NCBI RefSeq assembly: GCF_000378385.1
Contig: NZ_KB899659.1
Coordinates: forward strand, 1,081,418-1,145,417
DNA from: Paenibacillus daejeonensis DSM 15491
GTDB taxonomy: Bacteria > Bacillota > Bacilli > Paenibacillales > Paenibacillaceae
Reading direction: 5' to 3'
DNA: 64,000 bases
This document shows, in pieces, positions 58,014-64,000 of this stretch (position 1 is its first letter; every line of letters begins with the position of its first letter). The notes under the pieces were generated by a model that was not told the origin of the DNA, searched no databases, and saw nothing but the letters and a program-made list of their open reading frames with translations. Made by a program: the position numbers and the translations under genes.

Positions 58014-58155
58014 TTGTATGTTTCCTCCGTTTTTGCTCTCATGCGTAAACGACTTGGCCCACAATCGGTCAAGTCTCGTTTCGCTTGTATGACAGGCTTG
58101 TTCTACCTAAAATTACACGATTCGCAGCAGCTTGTACAGTGTCATTCACAAAAAA

Positions 58156-59163
58156 TTAACCATTTACAGACTGCGGAGCCTGAAGATCAGCCGTCTCTGC
58201 GGGATCTTCCAGCGTCGAGAAGGTCCCGATTTTGCGGAACTTCTCATAGCGGTCGAGGGTCAGTTGCTCAGGCGTCATCACGGTCAACTCCTGAATATGA
58301 CGCCAGATCGCATCCTTCAGCGATTCAGCTTGTGCCACCACATCCCGGTGAGCACCACCTTGGGGCTCCGGCACGATTTCCTCGATAATGCCGAATTCCA
58401 GCAGGTCCTTGGCTGTGATTTTCATCGCTTCCGCCGCCTGGTCTGCCTTGGAAGCATCCTTCCAGAGGATTGAGGCTGCGCCATTGGGTGAAATGACGGA
58501 ATAAATCGCGTTCTCCAGCATGAGCACACGGTTGCCAACGCCAAGAGCAAGCGCGCCGCCACTGCCGCCCTCGCCGATGACCACACATACGATCGGCACG
58601 CCGAAGATCGCCATCTCTCTGAGGTTGCGGGCGATGGCTTCAGACTGCCCGCGCTCTTCCGCTGTATTGCCAGGATAAGCTCCCTTGGTATCAATCAGGG
58701 TAATAATCGGGCGATTGAACTTATTGGCCTGTTGCATCAGGCGCAGCGCCTTGCGGAAGCCCTCAGGGTGGGGACTGCCGAAGAAGCGGGCGATATTGTC
58801 CTTCGTATCCTTGCCCCGCTGATGGCCAATGACCGTTACCGGTACGCCATTCAGCTTAGCCAGGCCGCCTACGATCGCCAGATCGTCGGCGAACAGACGG
58901 TCACCATGCAGCTCGATAAAATCGGTGAAGATATGCTGAATCAGGTCCAGCGAAGTTGGACGCTGCTGATGACGGGCCAGATGCATCTTCTGCGCCGGGG
59001 AGAGCTCATCGTACAGCTCGTCCTCCATTGATTTGTAACGCAGCTCCAGTCTGGCGATCTCGTCAGCAAAATCAATACCTCGCTCTTGACCGAAACGCTT
59101 CAGTTCGTCAATTTTTTGCCGAAGCTCATTGAGTGGCTTCTCGAATTGAAGTTCACCCGCCAT
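58156..59163 (-). CDS. accA: Acetyl-CoA carboxylase carboxyltransferase alpha subunit
   Basis: With AccD it moves the carboxyl group from carboxybiotin to acetyl-CoA, giving malonyl-CoA for fatty acids. The ATG at 59163 has GGGAGG 9 nt upstream; the ATG at 59172 abuts that site and cannot be used. The 335-aa protein has [40 protein letters not shown] and [15 protein letters not shown]. It overlaps accD by 11 nt. Confidence 0.97.
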   Translation of the reverse strand: MAGELQFEKPLNELRQKIDELKRFGQERGIDFADEIARLELRYKSMEDELYDELSPAQKMHLARHQQRPTSLDLIQHIFTDFIELHGDRLFADDLAIVGGLAKLNGVPVTVIGHQRGKDTKDNIARFFGSPHPEGFRKALRLMQQANKFNRPIITLIDTKGAYPGNTAEERGQSEAIARNLREMAIFGVPIVCVVIGEGGSGGALALGVGNRVLMLENAIYSVISPNGAASILWKDASKADQAAEAMKITAKDLLEFGIIEEIVPEPQGGAHRDVVAQAESLKDAIWRHIQELTVMTPEQLTLDRYEKFRKIGTFSTLEDPAETADLQAPQSVNG

Positions 59164-60019
59164 GGACAGCATCCTCCCTTACCGTGTGCATATCAAGCAG
59201 CTTGGTCAGCATCTGCTTCAGCTCCTTGCGATGAACCACCTTGTCAATTTGGCCATGCTGCATATTGAACTCGGCCGTTTGGAAATTGTCGGGCAGCTTC
59301 TGGCGAATCGTCTGCTCAATGACAATCCGGCCGGCAAATCCGACCAATGCTGCAGGCTCGGCCAAATTATAGTCGCCCAGCATGGCAAAACTCGCCGATA
59401 CCCCGCCCATTGTCGGGTCTGTCAACACGGAGATGTACAGCCCACCAGCCGATTGAAACTTGGCCAGCGCCGCACTCGTCTTGGCCATCTGCATGAGGGA
59501 GAGAATGCTCTCCTGCATACGTGCACCGCCAGATGTCGAGAAGATCAACAGCGGCAGATCTCTGTCCATCGCCGTCTCGATGGCCCGCGTAATTTTCTCG
59601 CCGACAACCGATCCCATACTGCCGGAGAAGAAGTCAAAGCTCATCACGGCGAGAATGACAGGGAAACCGCCGATGGCTCCTTGACCTGTGATAACACCGT
59701 CAAGCAAGCCGGAGTTTTTCTTCTGCTGCTCCAGCTTCGCAGCGTACCCTGGGAACTCAAGCGGGTCCTCGGATACCATCCGGGCATCGAACTCTTCCAG
59801 CTGTCCGTCATCGACAATCAGCTGGATCCGCTCCCAGGCGCTCATGCGGAAATGATGCCCGCATGATGGGCAGACTTTCAGGTTTTTCTCCAGCTCTTTG
59901 CTGAACTGAATCGTCCCGCATTTGGGACATTTGTTCATTAGCCCTTCCGGAATGTCACGCTTCGTATTCTTGGAAGGGATGGTTGCGTATTTTTTTTTAT
60001 GGAATAAGTCCTTAAACAT
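59153..60019 (-). CDS. accD: Acetyl-CoA carboxylase carboxyltransferase beta subunit
   Basis: Zinc-ribbon subunit of the carboxyltransferase. The ATG at 60019 ([17 protein letters not shown]) follows GAGAGGTG; the frame to 60037 is less likely. The 288-aa protein has the zinc cysteines CPKCGT and CPSCGHHF near residues 29-51, then [16 protein letters not shown] and [11 protein letters not shown]. accD overlaps accA, so equal subunit amounts are expected. Confidence 0.97.
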   Translation of the reverse strand: MFKDLFHKKKYATIPSKNTKRDIPEGLMNKCPKCGTIQFSKELEKNLKVCPSCGHHFRMSAWERIQLIVDDGQLEEFDARMVSEDPLEFPGYAAKLEQQKKNSGLLDGVITGQGAIGGFPVILAVMSFDFFSGSMGSVVGEKITRAIETAMDRDLPLLIFSTSGGARMQESILSLMQMAKTSAALAKFQSAGGLYISVLTDPTMGGVSASFAMLGDYNLAEPAALVGFAGRIVIEQTIRQKLPDNFQTAEFNMQHGQIDKVVHRKELKQMLTKLLDMHTVREDAVHGG

Positions 60020-60150
60020 GAACAGGACACCTCTCAAGGCGCAAAAGTATTGTGACGAGAAAGCGGCCGGCCGCTCCTGAACGTTCGCGTTCTAGATGGA
60101 GCAAGCTTCCGAACATGGCCGATTCTCCTCACAACCGGGGGCTCTGTCTT

Positions 60151-60339
60151 CTACGAGTGGAGAATGGAACTCAGCACTTCCTGTACTTCTTCCAATTCAC
60201 CGGAGGGCACCAATATCTCGAACTGCTGCTTGGAGAGACTAACTGGTCGCGATTGGACCATAAATCCTTCTTCGGTCAGCCGCTTCGTAATGTTCTCCGC
60301 GATCCTAGCGGTAGGCGCGATATAGATAACCGTCCACAT
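60151..60339 (-). CDS. Small 62-aa protein upstream of accD
   Basis: A short soluble protein, MWTVIYIAPTARIAENITKR and onwards, with a beta-alpha-beta-like pattern ending in EEVQEVLSSILHS. AGGGGG lies 7 nt before the ATG, and codon use is like its neighbours. The form (aminoacyl strand, basic helix, QFEILVPSGEL strand) resembles small ferredoxin-like or signal-binding domains, but I do not know its function. It lies 131 bp before accD on the same strand and may be co-transcribed. Confidence 0.75.
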   Translation of the reverse strand: MWTVIYIAPTARIAENITKRLTEEGFMVQSRPVSLSKQQFEILVPSGELEEVQEVLSSILHS

Positions 60340-60428
60340 GAAGGTACCCCCTAAATCTCTGGTTCAGGCCGCATAATGCAATAATGATACCATAACTACG
60401 GTTTTTACCGCAAGAAAGCGATAGTCAA

Positions 60429-60935
60429 TCATACAGGGCCGTAGGGAGGCTCGGCCAATGTGTAGTGATTGGCAGCGGGGTCCTTGTGGGCAATCCGGGC
60501 GGAAGCGGCGGCTGCGAGGCCGGCGACGAGATCATCCAAAAACACGTGAATACCCTGATCTTTGCGGTTCAAACGCTGGATGATGCCGGGCTTTACTTTG
60601 TCGAGATAGCCAAAGCTTGTCAACCCGATCATACCGTAAACATTTGTAATCCCCAGCGCGAGTGTCTCATCTACACCATACAGCGATTCGTCTGCAGCCA
60701 TAATGGACTGCAGCGGCTCTGGCAGCAGGCCTTGCTCCGCCAGTTCGTCCAGAGCAATGCCGGTATACATCACGTACTGGACCTCCCGTTTGCCGAGCAC
60801 CGTTCTAACGCTCTCCATACACTCTTCCAGCGTAAGCTGGGCATTGTACGGTCGCTGCAGCGTATACACAATATCGGCCACCTCTGTTACTTCGACGCCA
60901 CGCCTTTTGAGCCATTGCTCCAGTCCTGTCGACAT
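60429..60935 (-). CDS. YutG-like phosphatidylglycerophosphatase A family protein, copy 2
   Basis: A 168-aa paralog of the gene at 28793-29332. It keeps the same motifs: CMESVRTVLGKREVQYVMYT, VDETLALGITNVYGMIGLT, SFGYLDKVKPG and FLDDLVAGLAAAASARIAH. The ATG at 60935 is 6 nt after GGAGGG and is preferred over that at 60941. Both copies keep the acidic DE and DD pairs, so both may be active. It lies between dnaE and the small pre-accD gene on the minus strand. Confidence 0.85.
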   Translation of the reverse strand: MSTGLEQWLKRRGVEVTEVADIVYTLQRPYNAQLTLEECMESVRTVLGKREVQYVMYTGIALDELAEQGLLPEPLQSIMAADESLYGVDETLALGITNVYGMIGLTSFGYLDKVKPGIIQRLNRKDQGIHVFLDDLVAGLAAAASARIAHKDPAANHYTLAEPPYGPV

Positions 60936-61051
60936 CTGCATCCCTCCTGCGCGGTCACAAGCCTGCTGGCATCTCGCCTGTGCATGCTTGTATGTCTCCT
61001 AAATGTATGCAGGGACAAGCGGAGATGTTCCACAAAAATTTGAGCGGCGCG

Positions 61052-64000
61052 CTATTTGACGACAGCCGAGCCTTCGCCAAGCAGCCGTTCGATAGCGGTG
61101 GTAAGCTCTGGCGATGGCTTGACCCGGTAACGCTCACTGAGCGCCACTGTCCGTTGACCTTCCTCGTAGAACAGCACGGTAGCCAGCGAGCCCGGATGAC
61201 GCACGAGCAAGGACTGTAGCTGCTCCATCCGCTGCGGCTGGCCGCGGTCCGCGGCTACCTTGACATACAAGCGCTGGGCCTGCGAGCGCGGCTGCGTTGG
61301 TGAGGTTCCAGCCGAGGAAGCCGCTGTCTTGTTATCCCCTTCAGGAGCAGGGGTGCCAGAACCAGCTGGACGGGCAGTACGCGAACGGTTGGTTCGGGAT
61401 TGCACCTGACGTCTCAACCGCTGGACCTGTTCCTTCAGGTCTCCAGTTGATAGCGGGACCGCTTCTTCACAGATCAGCTTGAAATCCTCATCCTCCTGCT
61501 GCACAGTTGCCAGCACCAGCAGCAGGGCGCCGCGCGAGAAGTGCTGTCTACTTCGCTTCCACAACGAGGGGAAGGCGACGGCCTCCACCCGCAGCATCCG
61601 ATCCTCCAGCTCCAGAAAAGCCATCGGCTGGCCTTTCTTGGTCGTAAAGGGCTTCACAGATACCAGCATGCCCGCCAATACCGCCTGCGTTCCATCGGGA
61701 GATTCGGCCAGATCAAGCAGACGATCCAGGCCAAGCGGCTCCAGCTGAAGATCGAACGAATCCAGCGGGTGACCGGAAATATACAGCCCCAGCAGCTCAC
61801 GCTCGAACTCCAGGATCTGCGATGCCGAATACGCCTGTACATCGGGCAGCTCCACCCGCCAGTTCTGCACTTCGGCAAAACCAAACATCTCGATTTGCAG
61901 TTCCTCTCGTTCTTTGCGCCACTTGAGCGCCGCCTCCACCGTCTCGTCGAGCGCTGCCAGCAGTTGTGCCCGGTGGCCCGGTAACGAATCTGCCGCGCCT
62001 GCTTGAATCAAGCTTTCCAGCACACGTTTATTGACGACCCGAAGATCGACACGTTGACAGAGATCCAGCAGATCGGTGAAAGGTCCGGACTCCCGTTCTT
62101 TCATTAAACCCTGGATAGCTTGTGTACCGACATTCTTAATGGCCGCCAGTCCGAAACGAACCGCATTAGCCGTCGGTGTGAAGGAGACGCCGCTCTCCTG
62201 CACATCCGGCGGCAGCACCTCAATCCCCATGCGTCGGCACTCATCGACGTACTCTGCCGTTTTGCGCTGATTGCCGGTAAACGAAGCGAGCATCGCAGCC
62301 ATGAACGGCACCGGATAGTGCGCCTTCAGCCACGCCGTCTGGAAAGCCAGCACACCATATGCCGCGGCATGCGCCCGCGGGAATCCGTAGTCAGCGAAGC
62401 GAACAATCATATCATAGACACGGTTTGCTTCCTCCGCCGTGTAGCCCTGATCAGCACTGCCGTTCACAAAATGCGCCCGCTGCTCGTCCAGCACCTGGCG
62501 TTTCTTCTTGGACACGGCACGCCGCAGCAGATCCGCTTCACCAAGCGAGAAGCCCGCCATCGTTGAGGCGATCTGCATGATCTGTTCTTGGTACACGATG
62601 ATGCCATACGTATCAGCGAGAATCGGCTCCAATGCCGGATGCGGGTACGCTACCTCGGCACGCCCATGCTTGCCCGCGATATATTTGGGGATAAACTCCA
62701 TCGGACCTGGACGATACAGCGCCAGCACCGAAATGATATCCTCAAAGGCTGTCGGCCTCAGCTCCCGCAGCACTCGCCGCATGCCATCCGATTCCAGCTG
62801 GAAAACGCCCGTGGTGTCTCCCTTGCCCAGCATTTCATAGGTTAGCGGGTCGTTGTCGGATAGCTTGGTAAAGTCGATGTCCTCTCCGTAAATCTCCCGG
62901 ACCCACTGCAGGGTGCGTTCAATTACCGATAAGGTACGCAAGCCCAGAAAATCCATCTTCAGCAGGCCCACTGTTTCCAGCTGCTCCATGGCGTATTGCG
63001 TAAGCGGTGTTGTCTCGGAGCCCTTCTGTAGGGGGACATAGTGGGTAAGCGGCTCTCCCGAAATGACGATGCCTGCTGCGTGTGTGGAGGCGTGTCGCGG
63101 CATCCCTTCCACCTTGGCTGCCATATCCAATAGTTTGGAGGTCGCCGGCTTGTTGCTCGCCTCCTGCAGCTCCGTGCTGCGCGAGAGCGCGGTTGCGAGA
63201 GTAATGCCCGGCTGCTGCGGAATCAGCTTGGCTGCCCGGTCGACATCGGCGTACGGGACGTTCAGCGCGCGGCCCACATCACGTACCGCGGCGCGCGCAG
63301 CCATCGTACCGAACGTAATAATCTGCGCGACATGTTCATCGCCGTATTTGGCCGAGACGTACGCAATGACCTCATCACGACGCTCATCGTCAAAATCGAT
63401 GTCGATATCGGGCATCGAAATCCGTTCCGGATTAAGGAAACGCTCGAAGAGCAACTTGTAATGCAGCGGATCAACATCCGTAATGCGCAGCACGTAAGCG
63501 ACCAAGCTGCCCGCAGAGGAGCCCCTGCCAGGTCCAGTCCGGATACCTTGCTGATGCGCATAGCGGATAAAGTCCCAGACGATCAAAAAGTAATCGCTGT
63601 ACCCCATCTTGCGAATGACGGACAGCTCATAGCTGAGGCGTTCGCGGGCAGCGTCGGCAAAACCCGGCTCCTGCCATTGCGGAGTGTCCCCATATCTTGC
63701 CTCCAGCCCGTCTGTACATAACAGTCGCAGGTAGCTGTCTGAATCCTTCCCGTCCGGGATCGGGCTGAAGCTCGGCAGGAGCGCCCTGCCGAGCGACAAC
63801 TCCAGCGTGCACTTATCAGCAATCTTCACCGTATTCTCAATCGCCTGAGGCGCATGGAGAAACAATCGTTCCATCTCCGAAGCACTCTTCAGATAGTTCT
63901 GATCACTGGTCATACGAAGCCGGTCCTCGTCGTCGACCGACTTGCCCGTCCCAATGCAGATCAGCACATCCTGAATCTCCGCATCCTCTGCATGGACATA
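61052..64000 (-). CDS. dnaE: DNA polymerase III alpha subunit DnaE, 5' end outside the window
   Basis: Replicative polymerase of the DnaE type, in Bacillus the enzyme that extends primers before PolC. 982 codons are visible; the frame is open at the right edge, so the N-terminal PHP domain is cut off. The catalytic aspartates lie in [18 protein letters not shown], and [16 protein letters not shown] belongs to the palm. The helix-hairpin-helix part is near [20 protein letters not shown], and an OB-fold follows ([20 protein letters not shown]). An Arg/Ala/Pro-rich linker lies about 100 residues from the C-terminus. Confidence 0.96.
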   Translation of the reverse strand, partial: YVHAEDAEIQDVLICIGTGKSVDDEDRLRMTSDQNYLKSASEMERLFLHAPQAIENTVKIADKCTLELSLGRALLPSFSPIPDGKDSDSYLRLLCTDGLEARYGDTPQWQEPGFADAARERLSYELSVIRKMGYSDYFLIVWDFIRYAHQQGIRTGPGRGSSAGSLVAYVLRITDVDPLHYKLLFERFLNPERISMPDIDIDFDDERRDEVIAYVSAKYGDEHVAQIITFGTMAARAAVRDVGRALNVPYADVDRAAKLIPQQPGITLATALSRSTELQEASNKPATSKLLDMAAKVEGMPRHASTHAAGIVISGEPLTHYVPLQKGSETTPLTQYAMEQLETVGLLKMDFLGLRTLSVIERTLQWVREIYGEDIDFTKLSDNDPLTYEMLGKGDTTGVFQLESDGMRRVLRELRPTAFEDIISVLALYRPGPMEFIPKYIAGKHGRAEVAYPHPALEPILADTYGIIVYQEQIMQIASTMAGFSLGEADLLRRAVSKKKRQVLDEQRAHFVNGSADQGYTAEEANRVYDMIVRFADYGFPRAHAAAYGVLAFQTAWLKAHYPVPFMAAMLASFTGNQRKTAEYVDECRRMGIEVLPPDVQESGVSFTPTANAVRFGLAAIKNVGTQAIQGLMKERESGPFTDLLDLCQRVDLRVVNKRVLESLIQAGAADSLPGHRAQLLAALDETVEAALKWRKEREELQIEMFGFAEVQNWRVELPDVQAYSASQILEFERELLGLYISGHPLDSFDLQLEPLGLDRLLDLAESPDGTQAVLAGMLVSVKPFTTKKGQPMAFLELEDRMLRVEAVAFPSLWKRSRQHFSRGALLLVLATVQQEDEDFKLICEEAVPLSTGDLKEQVQRLRRQVQSRTNRSRTARPAGSGTPAPEGDNKTAASSAGTSPTQPRSQAQRLYVKVAADRGQPQRMEQLQSLLVRHPGSLATVLFYEEGQRTVALSERYRVKPSPELTTAIERLLGEGSAVVK

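Noticed and set aside
56274-58388. 704-codon open frame antisense to pyk and the accA end
   Set aside because: Shadow of highly biased codons in pyk; the His/Asn/Cys-rich translation lacks any domain pattern.

Overview
The window looks like chromosomal DNA of a spore-forming member of the Bacillales, most likely Paenibacillaceae. It carries gerM, lonB and a SpoVID-like gene. Gene order matches Bacillus in three blocks: hemA-hemX-hemC-hemD-hemB-hemL next to engB-lonA-lonB-clpX-tig; gerM-rph-rdgB; and citZ-icd-mdh near pyk, accA, accD and dnaE. A cobA-hemD fusion and an extra siroheme gene inside the hem operon also fit Paenibacillus. Base composition is moderate (roughly 50-55% GC by eye). I see no phage, insertion sequence, CRISPR array or rRNA.

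Layout. 1-9.5 kb: tetrapyrrole operon on the minus strand (hemA, hemX, sirC, hemC, cobA-hemD fusion, hemB, hemL), then an RluA-type pseudouridine synthase and the start of a SpoVID-like gene. A candidate PerR box lies at the hemA promoter. 9.6-21.7 kb: speD, an unknown 196-aa protein, engB, lonA, lonB, ispG, clpX, clpP, trigger factor and a YsoA-position protein. 22-29.3 kb: tRNA-Arg(UCU), a YihY membrane protein, two small unknowns, asparagine synthetase, rdgB, rph, gerM and a YutG/PgpA-family gene.

29.4-40.5 kb: a tightly overlapping ten-gene minus-strand operon for a carotenoid. It has three CrtN/CrtP-type flavoprotein desaturases or oxidases, a CrtM/CrtB synthase, a CruF-like membrane protein, an acyltransferase, a GT2 glycosyltransferase, type-2 IPP isomerase, a methyltransferase and an MBL-fold hydrolase. 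A consensus SigA promoter overlaps a threefold TTATACA repeat. Together the genes predict a hydroxylated, glycosylated, acylated and possibly methyl-esterified carotenoid. This is the most distinctive metabolic locus in the window.

40.6-64 kb: nagB-nagA, a DeoR regulator with a PfkB kinase, a small membrane protein, recQ, citZ-icd-mdh, convergent ppx and ppk1, fxsA, a thioesterase, pyk, accD-accA, a small conserved-looking protein, a second YutG-like gene and most of dnaE.

The most unusual non-coding signal is a 167-bp element with terminal inverted repeats GTTCAAAAAG. It occurs three times: inside the hem operon, in the ppk leader, and (right end missing) after pyk. It contains a small hairpin whose arms covary between copies. 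At ppk it directly follows a four-repeat Pho box with an exact 11-bp period, so the element would make up most of the ppk mRNA leader. Other candidates are a structured speD leader and a 16-codon ORF with a strong ribosome site just before clpP.
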